Source: Lachnospiraceae bacterium (lineage in GTDB: Bacteria; Bacillota; Clostridia; Lachnospirales; Lachnospiraceae). From it: 64,000 nucleotides of DNA. A program made the position numbers and the translations under genes. The notes under the pieces are model-generated. The model was not told where the DNA came from and ran no database searches. It saw only the letters and a list, made by a program, of their open reading frames with translations. Numbering within the stretch: the stretch's first letter is position 1; every line of letters begins with the position of its first letter. The stretch covers positions 1 through 64,000 of the forward strand of contig JAJQDE010000055.1 of the NCBI GenBank assembly GCA_021202335.1, in the 5' to 3' direction. Positions 46,110 through 53,234 of this stretch are shown here, one piece after another.

Positions 46110-46514
46110 ATGGCAAAGTCAGCAAATGCGTCAAGATATTATGGTACAGGTAGAAGAAAAAAGTCTGTTGCCAGAGTTTATTTAATGCCCGGTACAGGAA
46201 ATATTACCATTAACAAGAGAGATATCAATGATTATTTCGGTTTGGAAACATTAAAGGTTATCGTTCGTCAGCCTTTAGCTGCCACTGATACGGTTGAGAA
46301 GTTTGATGTCCTTGTAAATGTAAAGGGCGGCGGATATACAGGACAGGCAGGCGCCATCAGACATGGTATTTCAAGAGCTTTATTGCAGGTAGATGCAGAT
46401 TACAGGCCTACACTCAAAAAGGAAGGATTTTTGACAAGAGATCCTCGTATGAAGGAAAGAAAGAAGTATGGCTTAAAGGCGGCTCGTCGCGCACCGCAGT
46501 TCAGCAAGAGATAA
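46110..46514 (+). CDS. rpsI: 30S ribosomal protein S9
   Basis: A 134-residue S9 whose C-terminal tail (RRAPQFSKR) reaches the P-site tRNA. It has the usual [21 protein letters not shown] and [28 protein letters not shown] precedes the ATG. The last seven codons and the stop are repeated 891 bases downstream, as expected if an integrating element entered the end of this gene and supplied a new 3-prime end. Confidence 0.98.
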   Translation: MAKSANASRYYGTGRRKKSVARVYLMPGTGNITINKRDINDYFGLETLKVIVRQPLAATDTVEKFDVLVNVKGGGYTGQAGAIRHGISRALLQVDADYRPTLKKEGFLTRDPRMKERKKYGLKAARRAPQFSKR

Positions 46515-46516
46515 TT
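46494..46516 (+). repeat. Left copy of the rpsI 3-prime-end duplication (candidate att site)
   Basis: Twenty-three bases, CCGCAGTTCAGCAAG followed by AGATAATT, covering the end of rpsI including its stop. It matches 47385-47407 except for one base. Confidence 0.8.
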
Positions 46517-46539
46517 TTTCGGAAATTAAACAAATTATT

Positions 46540-46575
46540 AAACCCCTTGAAAACGTTGATTTTCAGGGGTTTTTC
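46540..46575 (+). terminator. Intrinsic terminator after rpsI
   Basis: AAACCCCTTGAAAA pairs with TTTTCAGGGGTTT (one bulge), followed by T-rich sequence. It lies inside the duplicated-end interval, so it probably came with the inserted element. Confidence 0.9.
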
Positions 46576-46578
46576 TTA

Positions 46579-46596
46579 TTGTGCGCCTTGCGGCGC
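46579..46596. other. Perfect 7-base hairpin
   Basis: GTGCGCC-TTGC-GGCGCAC. Its first bases match the GTGYG that opens group II introns, but the perfect palindrome makes a simple hairpin equally likely. Confidence 0.4.
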
Positions 46597-46650
46597 ACGT
46601 TTCTAAATAGCCAAGCTGGGATATACGTCCATGCTTGACTATTGTCTAAA

Positions 46651-46746
46651 AGTTTGTGAAGACGAAGGAACCGCCGTGTACCGAACGGTACGCACAGTGG
46701 TGTGAGAGGACGGCTAATCAACTAATGGTTAGCCTCCTACTCGATT
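46651..46746 (+). mobile_element. Group II intron 3-prime fragment (domains V and VI)
   Basis: CCGCCGTGTACC-GAAC-GGTACGCACAGTGG folds as a domain-V-like hairpin with a two-base bulge. It is followed by GTGTGAGAGGACGG and a domain-VI-like stem (AGGA and GGCTAA with TTAGCC and TCCT) that ends CTACTCGATT. The layout and wording match 3-prime ends of bacterial group II introns as I remember them. No reverse transcriptase gene and no convincing 5-prime part are present, so this is a remnant. Confidence 0.65.
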
Positions 46747-46792
46747 GGTTTTACTAAGACCATAGTAAAAACCATTCGTCTTAAAGGACGAA
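46747..46792 (+). other. Two hairpins after the intron fragment
   Basis: GGTTTTACT pairs with AGTAAAAACC, and TTCGTC pairs with GACGAA. Their role is unknown. Confidence 0.45.
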
Positions 46793-46835
46793 AACCCCGT
46801 TAAGAGAAACCGTGTCTTGTATATTCTTCATCAAT

Positions 46836-46863
46836 GGCGAGTGCTGCCCTGCACGCCTTTTTC
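46836..46863 (+). terminator. Terminator inside the rpsI-linked remnant
   Basis: GGCGAGTGC pairs with GCACGCC (one bulged A), six-base loop, then six T. It insulates the downstream toxin promoter. Confidence 0.7.
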
Positions 46864-46950
46864 TGTTCACGTCACTTTTCCCCACTTTGAAGCAGCAAAA
46901 ACTTGATATTTTTTGCTATTTATATCGTATCGCCAAAAAATAAAAAAGGC

Positions 46951-46979
46951 TTTTCAATCATCGTAAGCTATGTTAAAAT
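46951..46979 (+). promoter_or_regulatory. Promoter of the small toxin gene
   Basis: TTTTCA (46951-46956), 17-base spacer, TAAAAT (46974-46979). Confidence 0.55.
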
Positions 46980-47014
46980 GTGACATGAAAGCAATCGTGT
47001 TACAGGGTGGGCTG

Positions 47015-47040
47015 ACCTCTCATTTTTAAAGAATGGGGGT
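47015..47040 (+). promoter_or_regulatory. Hairpin masking the toxin ribosome binding site
   Basis: ACCTCTCATT (47015-47024) pairs with AATGGGGGT (47032-47040) with one bulge and wobbles, covering the strong GGGGGTGA site. Masked sites of this kind are usual in type I toxin mRNAs. Confidence 0.6.
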
Positions 47041-47047
47041 GACGCTT

Positions 47048-47137
47048 ATGAAAAATCATTATGATTTTAAGGATTTGATGCAGTTTGGTCTTTTCCTTTT
47101 GGCGTTGCTTACATTCGTTTTTACGTTTTGTAAGTAG
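47048..47137 (+). CDS. Holin-like type I toxin peptide
   Basis: A 29-residue peptide: MKNHYDFKDLMQFGLFLLAL, then LTFVFTFCK and stop. The polar N-terminus followed by one hydrophobic helix and a final lysine is the pattern of putative holin-like toxins and TxpA-type type I toxins, which insert in the membrane. GGGGGTGA lies seven bases before the ATG. The gene has its own promoter, a hairpin over its ribosome binding site, and a convergent antisense promoter behind it, all as expected for a type I system. It lies within an element remnant flanked by rpsI end repeats. Toxicity is inferred. Confidence 0.75.
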   Translation: MKNHYDFKDLMQFGLFLLALLTFVFTFCK

Positions 47138-47146
47138 CCATACATA

Positions 47147-47192
47147 GAAAAACCACCCTTAAAACTTTGACGAGTGCTAGGGTGGCTTTTTC
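47147..47192. terminator. Bidirectional terminator shared by toxin mRNA and antisense RNA
   Basis: AACCACCCT pairs with AGGGTGGCT (one mismatch), flanked by A-runs on the left and T-runs on the right, so it can stop transcription in both directions. Confidence 0.75.
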
Positions 47193-47238
47193 TACTCTAT
47201 ACATTGGTCAACCCACCTTGTGGGCGGTTGCTTTCTTT
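47147..47238 (-). ncRNA. Candidate antitoxin antisense RNA
   Basis: Predicted from the minus-strand promoter at 47245-47273. It would be about 90 nt, with a 5-prime hairpin (CAACC...GGTTG type, near 47208-47231) and the shared terminator as its 3-prime end. Its last 45 bases are complementary to the toxin mRNA 3-prime end, the arrangement known from txpA-RatA. Confidence 0.6.
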
Positions 47239-47244
47239 AGATTT

Positions 47245-47273
47245 ACTATAGCATATTCCATGCAAAGATACAA
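47245..47273 (-). promoter_or_regulatory. Promoter of the antisense RNA
   Basis: Read on the minus strand: TTGTAT (47273-47268), 17-base spacer, TATAGT (47250-47245). Confidence 0.7.
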
Positions 47274-47384
47274 GATGAAATTTTAAATTCTAAGTGGCTT
47301 TAAATAGTTTTTGATGGCTGAAAATCGTGGATTGTGCTGTGCAAACTATATACAAAATGCTGTAAAAGCTTGTATTTATGCGCT

Positions 47385-47407
47385 CCGCAGTTCAGCAAGC
47401 GATAATT
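47385..47407 (+). repeat. Right copy of the rpsI 3-prime-end duplication (candidate att site)
   Basis: CCGCAGTTCAGCAAG followed by CGATAATT. In frame it would read PQFSKR-stop, the end of S9. One mismatch to the copy at 46494-46516. Confidence 0.8.
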
Positions 47408-47431
47408 CAAACAGAAAAAGAGATTTTCATT

Positions 47432-47462
47432 CCCCGGAAATGCTTATTTTCCGGGGGGGGGG
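47432..47462 (+). other. Hairpin followed by a G10 homopolymer
   Basis: CCCCGGAAA pairs with TTTCCGGGG; a run of ten G (47453-47462) follows. It may have been the original terminator of rpsI. Nothing else is visible in 47274-47384 or 47463-47540 apart from an AT-rich tract and an isolated AAGGAG near 47474. Confidence 0.6.
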
Positions 47463-47559
47463 TTAATGAAGTTAAGGAGATATATTGTGTAAGAATGCGA
47501 ATTAAAGTGACGATGGAAGCATTGTCTGACTTTCGGGATAAAAAGGAGCGGCTGACAAT

Positions 47560-48282
47560 ATGGAAAGAAAAACGGCAATGATAACCGGGGCGTCGAGAGG
47601 CATCGGGAAAGCAATCGCGCGCGAGCTTGCGGGCAAGGGCTACGATTTGTTTTTGACCTGCCGCAGAAATGAGCAGATGCTTTCGGAGGTCGGGCGCGGG
47701 CTTGAGCGGGAATTTGGCATACATTGCAGGACGGACTGTTTCCCTATTTATATGGAAGAAAGACTTGCGATGCTGTTTGAGGATATTCCGTATCTTGACG
47801 TGCTTGTCAATAATGCAGGCATTTCCCATATCGGGCTTTTGGCTGATATGTCCTTTGACCAATGGCAGGAGGTAATCAACACCAATTTAAGCGCATGCTT
47901 TCTTACCTGCAAATATGCAATACCTGAAATGATTAGGCGGAAAAAGGGTAAAATAATCAATATATCGTCGGTGTGGGGAAATGTTGGTGCATCAATGGAG
48001 GTGGCATATTCCGCATCAAAGGGCGGAGTAAACGCATTTACAAGAGCGCTTGCACGTGAGCTTGCGCCATGCAATATTCAGGTCAATGCGGTTGCCTGCG
48101 GAGTGATAGACACGGATATGAACCGATGCTTTGACCGTGAGGATATGGATGAGCTGATTAGCGAAATACCTGCCGACCGCATGGGAAATCCGGATGAGGT
48201 CGCTGCGCTGGTCGGAATGCTTTGCAGCGGAAACGAGTATCTTACGGGACAGATAATAGCGCTTGACGGCGGATGGATGTAA
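47560..48282 (+). CDS. SDR-family oxidoreductase (FabG-like)
   Basis: A 240-residue short-chain dehydrogenase/reductase. The cofactor motif TGASRGIG is at residues 9-16, NNAGIS follows, and the catalytic Ser, Tyr and Lys lie in NISSVWG and YSASKGG. The late ITGQIIALDGGW-like ending (YLTGQIIALDGGWM) is typical of FabG, so 3-oxoacyl-ACP reduction is possible, but it is not in a fatty-acid cluster and other substrates are equally possible. AAGGAG lies eleven bases before the ATG. Confidence 0.85.
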   Translation: MERKTAMITGASRGIGKAIARELAGKGYDLFLTCRRNEQMLSEVGRGLEREFGIHCRTDCFPIYMEERLAMLFEDIPYLDVLVNNAGISHIGLLADMSFDQWQEVINTNLSACFLTCKYAIPEMIRRKKGKIINISSVWGNVGASMEVAYSASKGGVNAFTRALARELAPCNIQVNAVACGVIDTDMNRCFDREDMDELISEIPADRMGNPDEVAALVGMLCSGNEYLTGQIIALDGGWM

Positions 48283-48353
48283 AATTAACATATAAAGGAG
48301 AAGAGAACAAACAAGGTTTGTTTTGTCATCAACGCTCTGGAAGGGGGATTAAA

Positions 48354-49259
48354 ATGTATGATATATTGATAATCGGCGCGGGTCCTGCGGGGATGGGCGC
48401 GGCGGTATATGCGGCAAGGGCAGGGCTTTGGGCGGCAGTGATAGACCAAAGCCCGATAAGCGGCGGACAGGTGCTGAACACCTGTGAGGTGGATAATTAT
48501 TTGGGGCTTATGGGCGAAACGGGCGGCGGGCTTTCGGAGAAATTCCGGGAGCACGCAGACAGGCTCGGCACGGTGTTCATTACGGATGAAGTGAAATCCG
48601 TGGAAAATCAGGGCGGCAAAAAGGTGGTGCATGGCTATGAGAAGGATTATGAGGCGAAAGCCCTGATTCTTGCGACGGGCGCCGCCCATGCAAAGCTTGG
48701 CGTGCCGGGAGAGGAAGAACTTTCGGGAATGGGAGTGTCCTATTGTGCTACCTGTGACGGTGCCTTTTTTAAAAACAGGACGGTTGCAGTCATAGGCGGC
48801 GGCGATGTGGCAGTGGAGGATGCCATATTTTTGGCAAAAATCTGCAAAAAGGTATATCTGATACACAGGCGCGGCGAGCTTCGCGCGGCAAAGAGCCTGC
48901 AGGAGCGGCTTTGGGAGAAGGAAAACGTTGAGCCGGTCTGGGACAGCGAGGTCATTGAAATCTGCGGAAGCGATGCGGTTGAAAAAGTAACGGTTTATAA
49001 TAATAAGACACAGCGGCAGACCGGGCTTGCGGTTGACGGAATATTTATCGCAGTGGGAGTTGTCCCAAACACCGGCTTGTTTAAGGGGCTTGTGGAAATG
49101 GACGAGCGCGGATATATAAAGGCAGGAGAGGACTGCGTGACCTCGTGCAGGGGAATTTATGCGGCGGGTGATATAAGATTAAAACCTATGAAACAGATTA
49201 TCACGGCTGTTTCGGATGGAGCCAACGCCGTGAATTCGGCTCAGGGCTTTTTGGCGTAA
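48354..49259 (+). CDS. trxB: Thioredoxin reductase-like NAD(P)/FAD oxidoreductase
   Basis: A 301-residue flavoprotein. The FAD motif GAGPAGMGAAVYAARAG is near the N-terminus, the redox-active pair is C131-A-T-C134 (YCATCDG), the NAD(P) motif is GGGDVAVEDA, and the second FAD motif is GIYAAGDIR. It should reduce thioredoxin or a related protein. Start at 48354, since GGAAGGGGGATT lies before it; the ORF start at 48273 overlaps the SDR gene. A 7-base hairpin (AACAAAC/GTTTGTT) lies in the gap, so the two genes are probably one transcript. Confidence 0.9.
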   Translation: MYDILIIGAGPAGMGAAVYAARAGLWAAVIDQSPISGGQVLNTCEVDNYLGLMGETGGGLSEKFREHADRLGTVFITDEVKSVENQGGKKVVHGYEKDYEAKALILATGAAHAKLGVPGEEELSGMGVSYCATCDGAFFKNRTVAVIGGGDVAVEDAIFLAKICKKVYLIHRRGELRAAKSLQERLWEKENVEPVWDSEVIEICGSDAVEKVTVYNNKTQRQTGLAVDGIFIAVGVVPNTGLFKGLVEMDERGYIKAGEDCVTSCRGIYAAGDIRLKPMKQIITAVSDGANAVNSAQGFLA

Positions 49260-49363
49260 AAAAATATTAAAAAATTTATTACAAGGTTTATTATATTATG
49301 TGAACCATAATTGAATGAAAAGTGTCAAAAAAGAATATGAATTTGAGCGAAAACGCATAGTTT

Positions 49364-49380
49364 TGTAACAAAATCGTAAA
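49364..49380 (+). promoter_or_regulatory. WalR-like box 1
   Basis: TGTAAC-AAAAT-CGTAAA, fitting the direct-repeat TGTWAH-N5-TGTWAH at 11 of 12 positions. Confidence 0.5.
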
Positions 49381-49451
49381 AAACAAAGAAAAAATGACGC
49401 AAAGCGCTTGCAATTGACAAAACATTGACAATGTTTACCGTGAAACGCGGC

Positions 49452-49478
49452 TTGACAAGCAGGTAAATATATGATAAT
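49452..49478 (+). promoter_or_regulatory. Promoter of the SH3-NlpC/P60 gene
   Basis: TTGACA (49452-49457) with GATAAT at 49473-49478 (15-base spacer, somewhat short). Two further TTGACA sequences lie at about 49414 and 49424. Confidence 0.5.
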
Positions 49479-49490
49479 TTATTCCTTGGA

Positions 49491-49507
49491 CGTAACAAAT
49501 TTGTAAT
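49491..49507 (+). promoter_or_regulatory. WalR-like box 2
   Basis: CGTAAC-AAATT-TGTAAT, fitting TGTWAH-N5-TGTWAH at 11 of 12 positions. It lies just after the expected transcription start. Confidence 0.5.
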
Positions 49508-49558
49508 AATTAACATAACACAGTATTAATTGATACACCAAAGTTGGAGGAATGAATT

Positions 49559-51178
49559 ATGAACAAGCGCGGCGTTAGGATTGCGGCATGTACAATCGCA
49601 GGTACAATGGCTCTTTCCGGATACCAAATGTCACTTGAAGCGAAAATTTATAATACAGCAAATGTTCCGTCAGCAGGCTTTGGCGCAGTTGTAGAGCAGG
49701 GAAGCACAATACAGGATCTCCAGGATGATGTTATTCAGAATATTGCATATTTGGAGAGCGCATCCGGATTGCAGCATAATATTGTGCTTGCATCGGAGAA
49801 GGCAGCATCGGCGGAAACGCTTGTAAGTGCGGTTCTTGTCAATCCCAAGACAGTTCAGTCCAAGGCATCTGCAGAAGTAATGCAGGTGATTCTTGATGAA
49901 ATAGGCGAGGTAGAAGCAGAGGTTATTCCCGAAACATCCGGGCAGGAGGAAACGGAGCAGACCGACGGCAGCGAAACGGAAGCGGAGTCTGAAACGGATG
50001 AAACGGAAACTACTCAGACGATAGAGTCGCTCATTGATGAAATCAGGGAGTCGGAGGAGAGCGGGCAGGAAGAGGACGACAGCGCAAGAACAAGCGCAGG
50101 CTTTTCCGCTACGGACACCTATGACGATGCGGAGCTTGAGGAGGCTGTTCAGGAAGCGGTCGGGGAAGCTGTTGAAGAAGAAACCGTCAGCGAGGAAGAA
50201 ACCGGGCTTGAGGAGGATGAGCAGGACTTTTCGGGTTTGGTCATCGCGAGAGTAAGCAATTACGTGAATGTAAGAAGCATACCGAGCGAGGAAGGCGAGA
50301 TTGTCGGTAAGCTTTACGACAAGTCAGTCGGTGAGTTCATCGAGGAGGAAAACGGCTGGTACAAGATTACTTCAGGTAACTGCACCGGATATGTGAAAGG
50401 CGAGTTCTGCGTGGTAGGTGAGGAAGCGGAGGCTCTTGCAAAGGAGGTCGGCACTACCTACGCGATTGTAAACACTACTACTTTGAAGGTCAGGCAGGAG
50501 CCGAACACGGAATCCGCAGTTTTGGGGCTTGTCCCGATTGATGAGGAACTGGTAGTCGTTGAGGAGCTTGACGGCTGGGTTAAGATAGCCATTGAGGAAG
50601 GCGACGGATACGTATCAAGGGATTATGTAAGCCTGAGGACGGATTTTGTACATGCGGAATCAAAGGAAGAAGAGGAAGCAAGACTTGCTAAAGAGGCTAA
50701 GGCACGTGAGGAAGCGAGAGCGGCGGCTGCGGCAACGGAGTCGGCAAGAGCCGCACAGCAGGTAACGCAGTCTGAAGCCAATCAGGAGGTTATTGCCGCA
50801 GCGCAGAGCACGGTGGCAGCTTCAGAAGGCAGCGCTATGGGTAAGGCAGTCGTTGACTATGCAACACAGTTTGTCGGAAATCCCTATGTATATGGCGGTT
50901 CAAGCCTTACGAACGGTACGGACTGCTCCGGCTTTGTGATGAGTGTATATGCGAACTTTGGCGTGAGTCTTCCACATTCATCATCGGCGATGAGAAGCTT
51001 AGGCACGGATGTGGGCGGTCTGCAAAATGCACAGCCGGGCGATATCGTATGCTATTCAGGTCATGTCGGGCTGTATATCGGCAACGGACAGATTGTACAT
51101 GCCAGCACGGCTAAGACGGGTATTATCGTGTCGAACGCATCTTACCGTACAGTTTTGTCGGTGCGCAGGATTTTCTAA
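49559..51178 (+). CDS. Secreted SH3-NlpC/P60 peptidoglycan hydrolase
   Basis: A 539-residue exported cell-wall hydrolase. A signal peptide (MNKRGVRIAACTIAGTMALSG) is followed by an acidic E/T-rich stretch (about 120-220) and two SH3b domains (about 222-285 and 295-362, each with VNVRSIPS- or LKVRQEPN-type starts). After an alanine-rich linker comes the NlpC/P60 domain with the triad C456 (TDCSGFV), H502 (SGHVGLYI) and H514 (VHAS). It should cut the gamma-D-Glu-diamino acid bond. GGAGG precedes the start. WalR-like boxes upstream agree with control by the WalKR cell-wall system. A terminator follows. Confidence 0.92.
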   Translation: MNKRGVRIAACTIAGTMALSGYQMSLEAKIYNTANVPSAGFGAVVEQGSTIQDLQDDVIQNIAYLESASGLQHNIVLASEKAASAETLVSAVLVNPKTVQSKASAEVMQVILDEIGEVEAEVIPETSGQEETEQTDGSETEAESETDETETTQTIESLIDEIRESEESGQEEDDSARTSAGFSATDTYDDAELEEAVQEAVGEAVEEETVSEEETGLEEDEQDFSGLVIARVSNYVNVRSIPSEEGEIVGKLYDKSVGEFIEEENGWYKITSGNCTGYVKGEFCVVGEEAEALAKEVGTTYAIVNTTTLKVRQEPNTESAVLGLVPIDEELVVVEELDGWVKIAIEEGDGYVSRDYVSLRTDFVHAESKEEEEARLAKEAKAREEARAAAAATESARAAQQVTQSEANQEVIAAAQSTVAASEGSAMGKAVVDYATQFVGNPYVYGGSSLTNGTDCSGFVMSVYANFGVSLPHSSSAMRSLGTDVGGLQNAQPGDIVCYSGHVGLYIGNGQIVHASTAKTGIIVSNASYRTVLSVRRIF

Positions 51179-51197
51179 AAATAAAGCAGGAAATAAG

Positions 51198-51237
51198 CGG
51201 ATAACATGTTCCTTAACGGATTGTGTTATCCGTTTTT
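51198..51237 (+). terminator. Intrinsic terminator after the NlpC/P60 gene
   Basis: CGGATAACA pairs with TGTTATCCG, followed by five T. Confidence 0.9.
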
Positions 51238-51261
51238 ATGACACAAACGTCACTTTCCCAC

Positions 51262-51343
51262 AAATCCACAATTTATTCACATTGAAAAAGCTCGAAAATG
51301 GCGAAAAATGGACTTATACACCGAGTTATCCACACAATCCACA
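51262..51343. promoter_or_regulatory. Cluster of DnaA-box-like sequences
   Basis: AAATCCACA (51262-51270), TTATTCACA (51273-51281), TTATACACC (51314-51322), a perfect TTATCCACA (51326-51334) and CAATCCACA (51335-51343), all in the same orientation. No replication genes are near. Confidence 0.55.
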
Positions 51344-51394
51344 TAAATGAACAGGGTTTCTTGTGAAAAAAACTATGATAATTTGGGAAAATTG

Positions 51395-51422
51395 TTGAAA
51401 AATTATAGGGATATGATATAAT
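51395..51422 (+). promoter_or_regulatory. hpf promoter
   Basis: TTGAAA (51395-51400), 16-base spacer, TATAAT (51417-51422). Confidence 0.75.
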
Positions 51423-51483
51423 TTAAATACAATTAAATAGTGGATTATACGCTATTAAGTAACAATGAAGGGATGTGGATATA

Positions 51484-52017
51484 ATGAAATTTATTATCAG
51501 CGGTAAGAGCATCGATGTAACACCCGGTTTAAAGGCAGCAGTGGAGGATAAAATCGGTAAGCTTGAAAAATATTTCACACCGGAAACAGAAGTACATGCA
51601 ACGCTAAGCGTTGAAAAGGAGCGGCAGAAAATCGAGATTACAATTCCGATTAAGGGGACTATCATCCGGACGGAGCAGGTAAGCAGTGATATGTATGTGT
51701 CGATTGATTTGGCTGCAGAGGTGATAGAAAGGCAGCTTAAAAAATATAGGAATAAGTTTCGGTCAGAGCAGCAGGCGGGAGCGGCAAGCCTGCGAACCGA
51801 TTTTGTTGAAAAGGATTATGACGATGAAGAGGAGGAAATCAAGATTGTCCGCACAAAGCGGTTTGACATTAAGCCGATGTATGCGGAGGACGCATGTGTT
51901 CAGATGGAGCTTTTAGGACATGACTTCTTTGTATTCTGCAACGCGGAAACGGATGAGGTGAATGTGGTTTATAAAAGGAAGGGAAACACATACGGATTGA
52001 TTGAACCGGAATATTAA
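51484..52017 (+). CDS. hpf: Ribosome hibernation promoting factor, long form
   Basis: A 177-residue protein that pairs 70S ribosomes into inactive 100S dimers in stationary phase. The N-terminal S30AE domain (KFIISGKSIDVTPGLKAAVEDK) binds the decoding region. The C-terminal dimerisation domain (RTKRFDIKPMYAEDACVQME, then LGHDFFVFCNAETDEVNVVYKRK) marks it as the long form. The ATG at 51484 is chosen over a GTG at 51475, which is too close to GAAGGGA. Terminators on both sides make it a single gene. Confidence 0.95.
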   Translation: MKFIISGKSIDVTPGLKAAVEDKIGKLEKYFTPETEVHATLSVEKERQKIEITIPIKGTIIRTEQVSSDMYVSIDLAAEVIERQLKKYRNKFRSEQQAGAASLRTDFVEKDYDDEEEEIKIVRTKRFDIKPMYAEDACVQMELLGHDFFVFCNAETDEVNVVYKRKGNTYGLIEPEY

Positions 52018-52034
52018 GATTATTGGAAAAACGA

Positions 52035-52067
52035 CAGGTATTGGAGTAAAATTCAATACCTGTTTTT
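52035..52067 (+). terminator. Intrinsic terminator after hpf
   Basis: CAGGTATTG pairs with CAATACCTG, then five T. Confidence 0.9.
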
Positions 52068-52073
52068 ATTTGC

Positions 52074-52095
52074 AGGGAAAAATCGCCCTACTCGA
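52074..52095. repeat. Diverged copy of the repeat at 15537-15558
   Basis: AGGGAAAAAT then CGCCCTACTCGA; 17 of 22 bases match the other copy. Confidence 0.45.
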
Positions 52096-52244
52096 CTGCG
52101 CATCTTTTTATCCGAATAGCTGCGCCGTTTCTTTCATATATTTAAATATCTGAAACGCAATGATGCATAAATGAAAGTCTGCGCCGCTTGTTTATTACGA
52201 ATATATAAAGGGGTGCGGACAATCGCTTTGGAATGGGGATTGGA

Positions 52245-53234
52245 ATGAAAAACAAAATTTTTGCAGGGCTTGTGTTGGCGGTATTTCTCCTGGCGGCAGG
52301 GATATATTTATATGAAAGCAGACAGGAAAGCGTCTATACGGCGCAGACGGAGGGCAGCAGCATAAAATGGGTTGATTTTAACGCGTCGGCGGAAGCGATG
52401 AAAAAGGCGTGCCTTTTGGATGTGGAAAGCTATGAAGGAAAGGTGCATCTCGACTGGATAACGCTGCTTGCATATGCGGCGGTGAGGGGCGGCGGGGAGT
52501 TTGACGCTAAATCAACGGATTACATTACGGAGGCGGCGTCAAAGCTTGAAAGCGGTGAGGCGACAAAGGAAAGCCTTGCGGAGGATTATCAATATTTTTC
52601 ATATTATTATGAAGCTTACAGTGCGGCGCTCGGCGGCATGGTAGGCGAGTATGAGCTGGAAAACAGTAACGGAGAGATGGAGAAAAAGTACGGACTGAAA
52701 GCATTTTCGCCTATTGCGAAGGGGTTTGCGTATCAGGATTATGATGATTTCGGAGTGGAAAGAACCTTCGGATATAAACGGCAGCATTTAGGACATGACA
52801 TGATGGGGCTTATCGGCACGCCCATCATCGCGTGCGAGTCGGGATATGTGGAGGCGCTTGGCTGGAACCGATACGGCGGGTGGAGAATCGGAATACGCAG
52901 CGCGGACAAAAAGCGATATTACTATTACGCGCATCTGCGCCAGAACAGCCCTTATGCGGAGGGTCTGCAGGAGGGGGACTACGTGTCTGCTGGAGATGTA
53001 ATCGGATATATGGGGCACACGGGGTACAGTGACACGGAAAACGTAAACAATATTACTACCGTGCATCTGCATGTAGGACTGGAGCTGATATTCGATGAGG
53101 AGCGTCGGGAAAACGGCAATGAAATATGGATTGACTTTTATCAGATTGCGCAATTTTTGAGCGCAAATCAAAGCGAGGTAGAGCGCGACGATGCCACTAA
53201 GGAGTGGCGCCGGAAATATTCATTTAGGGATTGA
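52245..53234 (+). CDS. M23 family metallopeptidase, membrane-anchored
   Basis: A 329-residue exported peptidase. One N-terminal membrane segment (about residues 6-22) is followed by a helical region (about 45-150) and an M23 domain (about 155-310). Zinc ligands are H181-x3-D185 (HLGHDMMG) and H274-x-H276 (TVHLHVG), so it should be active. It differs from the first M23 protein in lacking LysM and G5 domains and in having a helical N-terminal domain. The ATG at 52245 has GGAATGGGGATTGG before it. Confidence 0.85.
   Translation: MKNKIFAGLVLAVFLLAAGIYLYESRQESVYTAQTEGSSIKWVDFNASAEAMKKACLLDVESYEGKVHLDWITLLAYAAVRGGGEFDAKSTDYITEAASKLESGEATKESLAEDYQYFSYYYEAYSAALGGMVGEYELENSNGEMEKKYGLKAFSPIAKGFAYQDYDDFGVERTFGYKRQHLGHDMMGLIGTPIIACESGYVEALGWNRYGGWRIGIRSADKKRYYYYAHLRQNSPYAEGLQEGDYVSAGDVIGYMGHTGYSDTENVNNITTVHLHVGLELIFDEERRENGNEIWIDFYQIAQFLSANQSEVERDDATKEWRRKYSFRD

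Noticed and set aside
47378-47581. A 67-codon plus-strand frame before the SDR gene
   Set aside because: It runs through the att-like repeat, the hairpin and the G10 run, overlaps the SDR start, and has no ribosome binding site.
49260-49558. c-di-AMP (ydaO) riboswitch before the NlpC/P60 gene
   Set aside because: These riboswitches often precede wall hydrolases, but the AT-rich region lacks their conserved GC-rich helices.
51262-51343. Chromosomal origin of replication
   Set aside because: DnaA boxes are present, but there is no dnaA, dnaN or rpmH nearby and no adjoining AT-rich 13-mer array; reported only as a box cluster.
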